64,000 nucleotides of DNA. It comes from Amoebophrya sp. A120. Lineage: Eukaryota > Sar > Dinophyceae > Syndiniales > Amoebophryaceae. Both the position numbers and the translations under genes were made by a program. Location: positions 2,519,407-2,583,406 of the forward strand of contig CAJINV010000012.1 in NCBI GenBank assembly GCA_905178155.1, in the 5' to 3' direction. Positions 33,601-42,779 of this stretch are shown in pieces. Within the stretch, counting starts at the first letter, position 1; every line of letters starts with the position of its first letter. The notes beneath the pieces are model-generated. The model was not told the origin of the DNA, searched no databases, and was given only the letters and a program-made list of their open reading frames with translations.

Positions 33601-35129
33601 TTGGGCGGCTCGTAGCCCGGCGGCTTCTTGTCCAGCTCCTCCTGCTGCTGTTGTAGCTTGTCCTTGCTGCGGCAAAAGGCGCGGACCTATTCAGGTGATG
33701 AATTTTTACGGCTTGTTTCTTTGCTGCATGATCTTCTTGTTTCATGGAGAAGGAGATCGTGACAAGAACGAGAATCATGAAAAAAAAAAAACAAACTCAT
33801 TAATGTTGACTTTAACGGAGATAATGTAGTTTGGGCTGAGAGCGATGACAGCGGGACCGTTCGTTTTACAGTTCCTGCGCACTATTGAAGATTGCCCTTA
33901 GCTGTGGGTGTCACCCACAGCCCTTCTACATGAAGATTGTTCTACTTCACATTCATTTTTGCAACGCCAGGTGTCTTATTACCCTAAAAATCCCGGACTG
34001 CAGCGCGTTTCGGACCATCCACTGCCCCGTCCGGCTAGTGGCTCCGTAGATGACCAGCAACTGTTTCTCCAGTTTCCATGGTTCGTATGAGAGTGCACAA
34101 CTCCGCTCCCCCTGATTTGTCATGCAAAGTACCTAGCTTACGTCTTGCCTCTTGGCTCTATCTGCATGGCAAGTTCTGGCAGTCCAAATAGAACTACACT
34201 CCTGTCCAAATCTGTCATGCAAAACGTGTACTCTTGTTGACGCTTGTATTGCTCTTCATGCAATACAAATGAGGGGAAGCAGGGGGAGTTGTGCACTCTC
34301 ATAGTTCGTGCGGGGGTGGCTCCGCCGCGATGTCCGACCGGGGGGTCAAGTTGGGCGTGGGCGGCTGGTATCAAGTGCACATATGTCTGGGTCTGGACTG
34401 TCATGCACATTTTGCATGACCCCTGATGTCTGTGATGCATGCCCTAGCATCACAGATTCTGTGGGGGCTTCCTGATGCCTATACCGCGTGAGAAATGCCC
34501 ATTCGCCGTGGCAAAAACTGGACCTCTTTTGCTGTTTATGCAATACAGATTTATCTAGAGTCCAAATCCAGCATCACAAGTTGCATCCTTCCTTCCAGCC
34601 CTCCCAGACATATTTGCAATGCATAGCTGGTAGACCTTCGAAGAAAAATGCACCGGGGACTCGCCGTCAAAATCGTGCCCCTGCTTCGGGATGGTCTTCA
34701 CGCTTTGGGTGGATATCGTGAGGAAAAATCCCCCCTCCCCATACCAAAAAGGGGCACTCACACTTCTCAAAATTTGTGATGCTGATTTGTGGCCACAAGT
34801 CGTCTCTGTATTGCAAGAAGGCCAATCCGCCGGCTCCGGAGACTCCGCCACATTGTGCGGGCGGTTTGTGATGCTACGGGGCCTACAGAGTACAACATAT
34901 TTGCCATGCTACGAGCCTACGTCAAAACCCTTCTACTTAGGGTTAGGCTTGGTATGGGCCTGCAGTCCCCTACTGCGAGACAGACCTGATTTGTGTACGC
35001 AAATCCAGCATGAGATGAAACTTCCTTTTGATATGGGGAGGGGGGATTTTTCTTTTTCATAGTGGAGCCTCGCTTCTTGCTGGTCGTCAGGTCGTCCCCC
35101 TGCAACGGGTTCCCGTCCTGGTCCGCCAT
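30625..35129 (-). CDS. Atypical SDR (NmrA/NAD(P)-binding-like), 11 exons
   Basis: Eleven exons joined across nine introners and one GT-AG intron give exactly 396 codons. The Rossmann core reads LLVIYGATSRTGQWMVRNAL (GATSRTG at about residues 83-89) followed by IFRVRAFCRSKDKL, whose Arg commonly selects NADP(H) in NmrA-like SDRs, then IEGDITDVEKVQTTMRDANY (about 181-200). About 60 charged residues (LQQQQEELDKKPPGYE onward) are inserted between the Arg and the GDITD motif, and a Pro-rich 70-residue tail precedes the fold. No YxxxK catalytic pair is evident, as in redox-sensor or atypical SDRs. The C-terminal half (EALFKTMVFLKR, PLVEGPTAWKQVN, MGYGTDHLQYY) is not recognised. Start ATG at 35129. 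Confidence 0.8.
30950..31095. mobile_element. Introner IE, family I (atypical SDR gene)
   Basis: Ends TATC/CATA. The flanks CCCTT/TCCGC are not a clean TSD, so the site has diverged, but excision keeps VFLKR and CKDLPWFCSR in one frame. Confidence 0.78.
31430..31735. repeat. GAGAGG/CCTCTC inverted low-complexity block
   Basis: Many GAGAGGT, GACAGAGG and GAGGGTGCGCG blocks on the plus strand, switching to CCTCTC direction near 31680. The strand switch makes a large potential hairpin with the satellite downstream. Confidence 0.75.
31905..32095. repeat. CACCCTCTCGCG satellite, about 15 tandem copies
   Basis: 12-bp CACCCTCTCGCG alternates with the 13-bp form CCACCCTCTCGCG with few changes. Open frames on both strands here are repeat artefacts. 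The array is inside the composite introner and so inside an intron. Confidence 0.9.
32428..32670. mobile_element. Introner IE, family A (atypical SDR gene)
   Basis: Ends TATG/GATA, TSD TCACG/TCACG. Excision joins LVKPDV to TGKTKTCTEA in frame. Confidence 0.85.
32786..33073. mobile_element. Introner IE, diverged family A (atypical SDR gene)
   Basis: Ends CATC/CATA, terminal core eroded (GTGTCCGGG left), TSD GCCAG/GCCAG intact. Excision joins PDCLA to MPELLEII in frame. Confidence 0.8.
33118..33363. mobile_element. Introner IE, family G (atypical SDR gene)
   Basis: Ends TATG/CATA, TSD CTGCA/CTGCA. Excision joins RPQNCS to RSVVDKIT in frame. Confidence 0.85.
33412..33559. mobile_element. Introner IE, family B (atypical SDR gene)
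   Basis: Ends TATC/CATA, TSD AGATG/AGATG. Excision joins GLDDI to LFGAHLEE in frame. Confidence 0.86.
33687..33982 (-). other. Spliceosomal GT-AG intron (atypical SDR gene)
   Basis: On the minus strand it begins GTAATAAG and ends AATAG, 296 bp. Splicing joins QSGIFR to VRAFCRSK, exactly the expected NmrA-like sequence. It lacks terminal repeats and TSD, so both intron types occur in one gene. A 21-bp near-perfect palindrome at 33901-33921 (GCTGTGGGTG arms) lies inside. Confidence 0.85.
34086..34303. mobile_element. Introner IE, family F (atypical SDR gene)
   Basis: Ends TATG/CATA, TSD GTTCG/GTTCG. Excision joins EPPPHE to PWKLEKQ in frame. Confidence 0.86.
34369..34625. mobile_element. Introner IE, family A, reversed (atypical SDR gene)
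   Basis: Ends TATC/CATA, TSD GCTGG/GCTGG. Interior is the reverse complement of the element at 3841, although both host genes are on the minus strand. Excision joins SKVYQ to PPTPNLTP in frame. Confidence 0.87.
34714..35061. mobile_element. Introner IE, family D (atypical SDR gene)
   Basis: Ends TATC/CATA, TSD GTGGA/GTGGA, C-rich/G-rich terminal repeats, 348 bp. Excision joins KKRGST to QSVKTIPK in frame. Confidence 0.85.
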
Positions 35130-37276
35130 AATATTGTGGTTTGCGACAAAAGACTATTGATGAAGAAGTCCTGATGTTTTTGTGAAAAAGTAAAAGTCCA
35201 AAGCTGGCAAAGAGGATAAAGAAGTACTAGAGGCGGAAAGTATAGACGGGTTGGGACTAGTTTTGTTTTGTTCTTTCACTTTTTATGTGGTCGAACAGCC
35301 ATGAAGTTGGAGTAGTTCTAATCGCACAGGAGTTCTTGTTGCATTTTGCGGCATGGTGCTTTGACAGATTGTTACAAGGAGTTATTCAATACGTGATAGA
35401 AAATAGAAGAAGAAGAACGACCTTCTTGATTAAAATAAGTAAGTAGGGGGTACAACTGGTGATATCGATCTTGAGCAGGGACTTGTAACCTGGAGCAGAC
35501 ATTGCAAAACGTATCGGACGATTCTATTTCACATGTGCCATCAGCTTCAGTGGACGATATTACCATATTACCAGACAATGTGCGTAGTAGAACGATGAGA
35601 CGAAGACGAAAATTGAGCTCAAGCTCTGGTCGCACGAAAATGTTGACAAATGACTCTAGTTTTTTTTTGGACGAATGACAACCGACACTGATTGTTGATT
35701 TGAGTTTTACTTACCTTTATTTTTAGACTCTATATCAAAGAGTCATTTTCTCTCGACATTCTAGCAAGTACCGACGTAATCAAGGCTCCTTAAGTAGTCC
35801 TTTTCGTTTGCACGTTAGAACGGACCGAAGAGTGATATCGCACTTTTATTTGCCCAAATTCAAGAAGTCCACAAACACAAGGACAGGCAATAAGGCAAGG
35901 GACTTCTTCTACATCGGCACATGACTTTCTCTGTACCAGCAGGAGGCAGTTGGTGACTGAGATCTGAAAAGTGTGACCGAATGGAAGTAAGGTTTTTTTT
36001 CGTCTTCTTCTAACTATATTTGAGTCTACATCGAGAACACGCAAGAACTTCTCTAGTGCAATACTCTGGGCAAGCTGCTCAAATGAGAAAAGCGGGGCTT
36101 GTTCGGTCGTCGTGCAGATCTACTTCATCAAGCCGCGTGGTATTGAGTTTGAGGCCATCGTCCTTTCTTGTTTTTCGAAGAAGTCGGATAATCTTCTGAA
36201 GGGCAATTCTACTATTTGAGAAAGTAGGTGAGTAAAATCGGAGAAGTCCAGAAAGAACTTCTTTGACTTTCCGCAGAGGAAACCCATCGTTAATTTGAGT
36301 TTGACAGCACGAGAAGTTCAACACTGCTCCAGATGATAATCGTAATCCATCAGACAAAAAGAACATAATCGACAGTCGTATCCACGATGAAAGATTTCTT
36401 TTCTACCTCCAACGCAACAGTAATGGAAATCCCAATCCGGCCGGCGTGCCGAAAAAGCTCGTGGTTAAAAATACAACTCGAGAAAAGTGAGAGATCGGCT
36501 GTAACCTCCTTTGATGGTCTCCGTCGCTATGGAGCGGCTGCGCTTGGAACCTAGCTCTACTGCACATCACGACGAGGTCCAGAGTTGGATGCGCCGGAGC
36601 AAGCTCTTTGATTTCGTCGACGTCCCCTAAAACATCACAATCATCCCCTGGTGCTGGTGTTATCTTCATCTGCGTGATCTCTTTACTCCCCGCATCCGCC
36701 CCGGCCATCTCCAGCACATAAGGAAAAGAGCTCATCATCTTCTTCGCCGAAGTAAAAGAAGAAATAAAGCAGTTTAGATGACTAAAACCAGCAGTAGAAC
36801 GGAGCAAGAGCCGCAGCCAGCTGCAACACAAGACGAGCCGGTCAGTTGAGATGATCCTCACACTGGTCGTGGTAGTAGTTGTCGCACATATTAAACTTTT
36901 CCGTCCTGCTGCGGAGGTTGTTCTTGCTCTTGTTCTTCCACGGTCGCAAACAGACTTGAAGATGTCGTCCAAAAGGGCAACAGCTAGTACCGCTCCGTCT
37001 AGCAGAACCGCCGGCGTCAGGAGGAGAAATTCAAGTCGTCAAAAAGCTGGTACGCGTAAACGATGACTTTCCTGCTCAACCCGAACGTACTCAGGTCAGA
37101 AAAAAAGAGGCTGACACTGTCGCTCCTTCTCGGCGAACCGTCGAGCTAGTTATGCAGACGGGCAAAAGAATCGTACTTCTCTACTAGCAGTAGTACAAAT
37201 TCAAATTCTCGCGTGACAAAGTTCTTCAGAATGTTGACTCGTGCGGCAGATTCAGGTCAAGAAACGTACTTACCTT
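35130..37276. other. Intergenic, no confident gene
   Basis: 2.1 kb without introners. A minus-strand frame at 36403-36738 (111 codons from ATG, starting MMSSFPYVLEMAGADAG) has no recognisable domain and may be chance. On the plus strand a basic 34-codon ORF starts at 36961. Neither is supported. Confidence 0.4.
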
Positions 37277-40200
37277 TCAGACTTTCATGATGTCGCATGA
37301 CTGCGATTTGTACAAGCTGCTGTAATCGGACGATACTTGTCTTTTGCACCTGGGATAGTTTTCTCCGGTCAAAAATATTTTTCGCCCGTCGAGCAAGGTG
37401 ACTGGGTCGACTATCACAGGAAGAAGTGTTAACGTTGACGGAATTTGTGATACAGCAATGCATCACTAATTAAACGCGCCAAAATTTGTCATGCATAGCA
37501 GGCATATTGGGCTACATTTGTGATGCATGACTGCAATCTATGAAAACTGTTAACGTTTATTAACAGTTTTTCTTGTGATATCGACGAGAGAAAGCTCGGA
37601 GAGCGACCCGGCATCTTGATGTTGCAGCGCGGTTATGAACTGCAAAAGTATCGTACTCGTATAAATGCATGACAAATTTCCTCAGCATGAGAAAAAAAAG
37701 TTGTAATGCGGATTTAGCTTAAGTTCAAAATTTGTAATGCATGTTTGCAATTACTACGAGTACGATACTTTTGCAATTCATAGCGGTTTCGAAAAAACTC
37801 TGCGGGGCGGTATGACCTCGACAGGTGTTACAAGGAGCTCAAGCGTTACAATATATAACGTCCGGATTTTGTTTTGCACGAGCAGCATCAGAAACCCACA
37901 GATCATGAGGGCTCCGCTCTCTGCAAAAATGCAAAGTCATCTCATGCGGTTTGGAGCTCCGAAACTTGTCATGCGCAATCCTGTGGCAGTAACTAACAGT
38001 GAGCTACGCTAGAACTAGATAATGCACTTTTTGCATCACTACAAATTTTCATTTGTAGTGTGACGCTTGAGAAGATATTGCAACGCCTGTGCAGGTCATA
38101 AACGGCATCTTCCTGCGTTATTTCACCGGCTCGGTCGCACCTCGACCAGGAAAACCCGGAAATGCGGACGGAATCCTTGTCGAAAGCGGCCCGCAGTCGG
38201 AGATACAAGGTTTGCCCCCGCCGTAGTGGGATGGTCAGTCTGCCGCTCCGCGCGCTCAGCTCGATGGTGCCGGAGACGGGACGTGGAGTCTTGGACAGAT
38301 CGAACAAGGTCGAAGGGGTTGCTGTCGTAACATCAAGAGTTGTTTATTCAGAATCCCTCAAATTTCGCTCAAAGGTGATGAAGAATAGCGAGCATTTCTC
38401 TTTGTGATGCAAATGCGGTCAGTGCCTAGCTGTCGCATGCGTTATATCCAACTCGTGACATGAAGCGTTATCAAGTTTTCATCGGGAGTCAGCATCAACA
38501 CATGGCATCCGATGAAACTGAAAGCGACGGAAAAATAAAAATGGCAAAAATAGGAGGTTGTATCTTCTTTATCTCCAATATTCATGAACAAGTACCTTCC
38601 GCCCCATCGGGTGAAACTCCCACGTTCTTCATTTCCACCAGCCCGCCGAGTTTACTGGAGAGTACATGCGCCGGCACGTCGTCCAGCAGCGGGAGCAAGT
38701 CTCCCTTGCCCAAAAACGCCAGCTTCTTTGCAGTTTTCTCGGGGACGAGCAGCAACGCCGCCGCCTTCCAGGCTAGGGCCACAATGTCGGGGAAGTTAAC
38801 GAAGCACGTCTTCCCTTTGAACTCCGGGTAGTGGTCCCCCAGGATTTTCGAAATCGCCTTCACACCCTGGTCCACGGATCTGTCTTTGAAAATAACGGAT
38901 GCATTGCAAAAGTACCGTACTAGTTGTAGTAGAAATCGCATCACAACTTCGGTCAACATGCGTGATAAGCTGGCTAGCGTAGAAGTCACGACCCAGCATA
39001 ATATTTGCCATCAGTTGTACAACGACTAGGAGTACGATGGTACAAAAACTTTTGCACAGGATATAACAGGACAGTCCTTGTAGTCGTGAATTTGAAACAA
39101 CGTTTCCGCCTTGCCCCGCTGGAACGGCAACAGCCGCTTGACCTATGGGAGAGTCAGGATTGAAATCGTGGCCAGAGTTGAAATAGTTTGTCATGCATAT
39201 ATAAAATGCACCCCACAAAGTGCCTGTCTTGCAGAGTAGGCAAGTGAGGCAGAGGCATAGAATCGAGGCAAGCAAGCCTGTTGAGGTATAGAAACTGAGC
39301 TGCTCCCTAAGTTGCACGACAGCAGGCGTCTTCTTTACCCAAGCAGCATGATATATAAACTGGATTTCGGCTCTACCCAAATTTGTCATGCGCCACTTAG
39401 AAACTGGGTTACAAGTTTCATCCATTTTATGCATTACAAGTTATTTCAACTTTGTCGATTTCAATCCTGACGCATCCATATGATCGCTCGCTCCATTATG
39501 GCCACCCGGTACTTAACAAACAGGTCGGTGTTTCCGAACACTTTCTGCAAATCCATGTTTCCGAAGTGTGAGCTCAAAATCGGCCGCGGCTTCGCCTCGT
39601 CGTGCCGCATTATAGAGGACAAAAACAAAAAATGTGTTTTTTTCACCGCACGCAACTTGCGTGCTTTTTGTTTTCCTTCATAACGTCGCATTTATTCATC
39701 GCGAGCGTTCTTGGCCCCTAGCCAGCTCGATGCATTTTGATTTTTATTTTTCCTTTTGTGGTGCGCCGTCGTGTGCGGTGAAAATGAATTTGTGTTCTTG
39801 CGTACGAATACTGGCTCCACCAGTCGTGCCAGCGGGAGCAGCGGCACTTTCGCCTCCCACGGTGCTCGCCCCGGTGATGTCAAATCCATAGAAAATATCG
39901 TGGTTTAGAAACTATGCATTGCAAATAAACTAGTATCGTGCTCATGCTAAAACTAATATACAGTCCTGCATTGCATTTGCAAATCTCTATCTTATTTTTG
40001 AGGTAAATCCGCAGATTAAACAAATTTCATTTTTCAGGAGCATGCGGAGGAAATCGAAGAAAATTTACTAGAACTAGTAAGTACGATTTTTCTTTTGCAA
40101 TGCATAGAAACTGTTCCGGGAGATGCGCTTCCGCTAGACCGTCCACATCGTTTTCCACACGCCACTGCATCGTGTCCTTGAATCGCTGAAAGGATTTCTC

Positions 40201-40779
40201 CACCTGAAACTCCTCTGCCCGCAGGAACTTCAGGAAAATGATGTCACGGGAATCGGACTTTTCGCTCAAATCGCATTGTTATATGGAACATTCTAAAGAA
40301 CTCGGCATGTGGTCCTTCACTGAGTCTGCTGTGCTTGCGCAACACAAAGCGGCGAATACTAAATTAAAATTTCGTCCAGCTTGCGACTTTCTTCATGATG
40401 AGTACGATGGATTTGCAGCCTGTTGCAGCGAACCGAAATAGGAAATCGGAGCAAAACGCATCATGCTTGGCTTGTTTGCAAATGGCCGAATAGATGAAGT
40501 ACGTAACGAATGATTGCAGGAGAGGCTGTCAATTACAACCTTTTCCTTTTTCAGCCAGACCCAGCAGATTCCATACAGGTTTGGTTTGCGGTGGATATGC
40601 CACAGAATCGGCTTATTATTTGCTCCTCTTTCGCCACTCTTCGTCTTCTCCGAAGAGCCGTGTCCCCCGCAGCAAGAAGACAGCAACGTCCTGTCCGTCA
40701 AGACAAGCTCCTCAAATGCGGTTAGTGCCGCATTTTGCTCGGGCGACAGGTCGCCGAGAAAACCCGAAGACGAGGACAT
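37277..40779 (-). CDS. Sec14-like CRAL-TRIO lipid-transfer protein
   Basis: Multi-exon gene with seven introners and at least one GT-AG intron. The start MSSSSGFLGDLSPEQNAALT (ATG at 40779) and SRDIIFLKFLRAEEFQVEKS with FKDTMQWRVENDVDGL form a typical CRAL-TRIO N-terminal domain; the lipid-binding lobe includes HDIFYGFDITGAS, ILSSHFGNMDLQKVF, VKYRVAIMERAI, ILGDHYPEFKGKTCFVNFPD, ALAWKAAALLLVPEKTAKKL and LLPLLDDVPAHVL. Such proteins carry phosphoinositides or other lipids between membranes. The C-terminal part (SGTIELSARSGRLTIPLRRG, then LYLRLRAAFDKDSVRIS) is beta-rich and may be GOLD-like. Only the junction between exon 1 and exon 2 (about 40254-40540) is unresolved; two GT-AG choices fit. The stop at 37277 is followed by a good GTAAGT donor in the 3' region. 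Confidence 0.83.
37412..37580. mobile_element. Introner IE, family H (CRAL-TRIO gene)
   Basis: Ends TATC/GATA, TSD TCGAC/TCGAC. Excision joins LSELSLV to DPVTLLDG in frame. Confidence 0.84.
37634..37782. mobile_element. Introner IE, family B (CRAL-TRIO gene)
   Basis: Ends TATG/CATA, TSD GCGGT/GCGGT. Excision joins FFETA to LQHQDAG in frame. Confidence 0.85.
37811..38100. mobile_element. Introner IE, family M (CRAL-TRIO gene)
   Basis: Ends TATGACC/GGTCATA as at 15491; flanks GGCGG/AACGG are diverged. It leaves a 28-nt exon on its left. Excision joins TQEDAV to PQSFFET in frame. Confidence 0.78.
38322..38595 (-). other. Spliceosomal GT-AG intron (CRAL-TRIO gene)
   Basis: Minus-strand donor GTACTTG and acceptor CGACAG, 274 bp; joins SPDGAE to ATPSTLFDLS in frame. 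No terminal inverted repeats. Confidence 0.7.
38898..39063. mobile_element. Introner IE, diverged B-like (CRAL-TRIO gene)
   Basis: Ends GATG/GATA (first T changed), TSD TAACG/TAACA. Excision joins YKDCPV to IFKDRSVD in frame. Confidence 0.8.
39144..39480. mobile_element. Introner IE, family C (CRAL-TRIO gene)
   Basis: Ends TATG/CATA, TSD TGACC/TGATC. Excision joins IMERAI to KRLLPFQR in frame. Confidence 0.84.
39605..39766. mobile_element. Introner-like intron, family K (CRAL-TRIO gene)
   Basis: Flanked by a 7-bp repeat CGTCGTG; ends CCGCATTATAGAGGACAAAA and, imperfectly complementary, at the right. It lacks the TAT/ATA termini and the GCATGACAA words of other families. Excision joins FTAHDE to AKPRPIL in frame. 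Confidence 0.6.
39913..40106. mobile_element. Introner IE, diverged B-like (CRAL-TRIO gene)
   Basis: Ends TATG/CATA, TSD GAAAC/GAAAC. Excision joins LPEQF to LNHDIFYG in frame. Confidence 0.83.
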
Positions 40780-42779
40780 ATTTTTGATGGGGATCAGGCG
40801 TTTTAAAACTGCGTGATAGATTTTTTTTGGTGATAAAAAGAACCGGCTTAATAATAGAAGTTCGCAGAGATTTATTTTTACAACCGTAGCACAACCGATG
40901 AGCACCGTCCTTGCATAGACCACAGACAGCTCTGAGTTTACAACTATTATCACAGATTTATTTCCCCTCAACGGAGCGAGGCCGAGGCGCGGGTGGCAGC
41001 TCCGAGAGCCGCAAGAAAAATTATGTGGGAACTGACACCTGTACCTGAAAAGAAGTCGTCACCAGGAAGGGAGTTGGTTTTGCGCAGACACCGTTTCGAG
41101 AGTCAAATAAAGACAAAGTGAAAGTTTAGTTAGATCATCATGTAATTCTTCAATTTTTTTGGTGCCATGAACTCCATTTTTCAACAACATAATTGTTCTC
41201 GGCACAAGGCCATTGCAATTTGTCATCGTCCCGGTTGTAGGCCACTGTGACGAATGAACAACGTCCTCTCTACATTGTGGACACGACGTAGCACCAGCCA
41301 CAAACACACGACAACAGTTTCGCCGGCACTTTCTCCAACACACCCGCAGCAGCGAATGTTCGACGATTTTTCTATTTTCATCCAATCTTCGACCCCCCTC
41401 TGTGAGGAAAATCGTTGTAGGTGTACAGAGTAATTTTTGTAGTTGCAGGTTCGTTATTTTGCCTTATTTTTCTTATCAATTTTGTTCCGCGCTTTTCGTT
41501 TTGACTATTACATCGATACAGTTGCAGAGGCAGCTCTTCCGCTGCAATTATAATTTTGCTATTCGCTGCTGTAAAGTCAAACAAACATATTTTCTTTGTT
41601 CTATCTCGAAGATAGATGATCTTGGCGGTCTTTTATTTTGTACAAGTGCTAGCTTCATCGTTCGCTAAGTTTATTGTTATTTTCTGCCGTCGATTTTTCT
41701 TTCTTTCTTCGAATTAATTTTTCTGCTATTCATATTTTGATTTTCTAGTCTGTCTTGCTACAACTCGAGAAAGCGAATCTCTCGTGGTCAGCACCTGCGT
41801 TCTATCATCGTTGGTCCTACAACTTCTGGAGGTTGTAACAAGTACTAGCTGCAAAGATATCTCTTTCTTCTACTTCTTCTTTAACGAGTTGCGTGAAGAG
41901 GTAGGCAAGGCTGTGCCTTCTATCTATCGATTGCTTGTTGAAGTGTTCAAGTACCTCACGCGTGCAACCACTGCTAGAAGTTTGTTGCGTAGTTTGCTTT
42001 AATATTGAAGCTGGCGACACGTCATGAAGCAGATGAAAGCTTCATCGCTTAACTTGCGAAAAGTGGAAAATGAAGATCAAAACTTAATTTTTGTTTTCTT
42101 AGGAGCCGCGTTTTAGTTGTGAGAGAGTGAGAGTGTTATACAACGATACTAGCTCTCGTCGCGTATTGGTTTTTAGTTTTGTCAAAGTGGAGCTCCTACT
42201 ATACAGCGTGTTCAAGTTCAACCTTTTGATGTAGGTGTAGCTAGTAGTAGAAATATACTTAATTAATTTTTTTTCTATCGGGGTACTTAATCATACACAC
42301 GTTGCTGTTGTATTTAGCAGAGTCAGTTACGTTTTTTCAGTTCTTGAGTGAAGGGGCGGAATGCGAATTAATTTCTATTCATATTGAGTGATTTTTACGG
42401 CGGTGCTTCCTCGGTATTTTACTTACAAAATCAAAATGGAGCTCTGTCTCGACGACGTCGTGGCTTGTTGATACACAATGATAATTGTTAATTTAAAAGT
42501 CGTGCTTAAGTTATTCGTGAAACTGTAATAACGGTCAACAGATTGTGGATCAAAACATGAGAATGACGAGATGTCTTCACACAACGTTCTTAATTTTGTT
42601 TTCAATTTTAGGATTTTGTACGCTTTTTTATCTTCTTGTTCTTTATTTGTGCCAATTAGTTCTTTGCAGACGACAGTGTAAGTAAGTAGCACTATTAAGC
42701 GGTTTTTTGATGTATTCGTCTGTGATCGATGTATTCGTCTGTGATCGTGTTGAGTAATTCGTGTAAACAAGATTTGAAA
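40780..42779. other. AT-rich intergenic, no supported gene
   Basis: 2 kb, T-rich on the plus strand between about 41400 and 42700, with only short ORFs and no introner. Contains the 19-bp tandem repeat at 42710. Confidence 0.5.
42710..42747. repeat. Two tandem copies of a 19-bp repeat
   Basis: GATGTATTCGTCTGTGATC is present twice head to tail. Confidence 0.85.

Noticed and set aside
36961-37065. Basic plus-strand peptide (MSSKRATASTAPSSRTAGVR...) reminiscent of a Sec61-beta N-terminus
   Set aside because: Only 34 codons, and no downstream exon with the expected Sec61-beta motif or membrane helix was found in this region.
37257-37466. Alternative frame for the CRAL-TRIO last exon leading to a strong GTAAGT donor
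   Set aside because: The frame continuous with the upstream exons ends at the TGA at 37277; the alternative would need a different splice at 37412. Kept only as a possible 3' UTR donor.
41402-41668. Hydrophobic plus-strand ORF in the AT-rich stretch
   Set aside because: T-rich DNA gives Phe/Leu/Ile-rich frames by composition; there is no start context, introner or similar protein.
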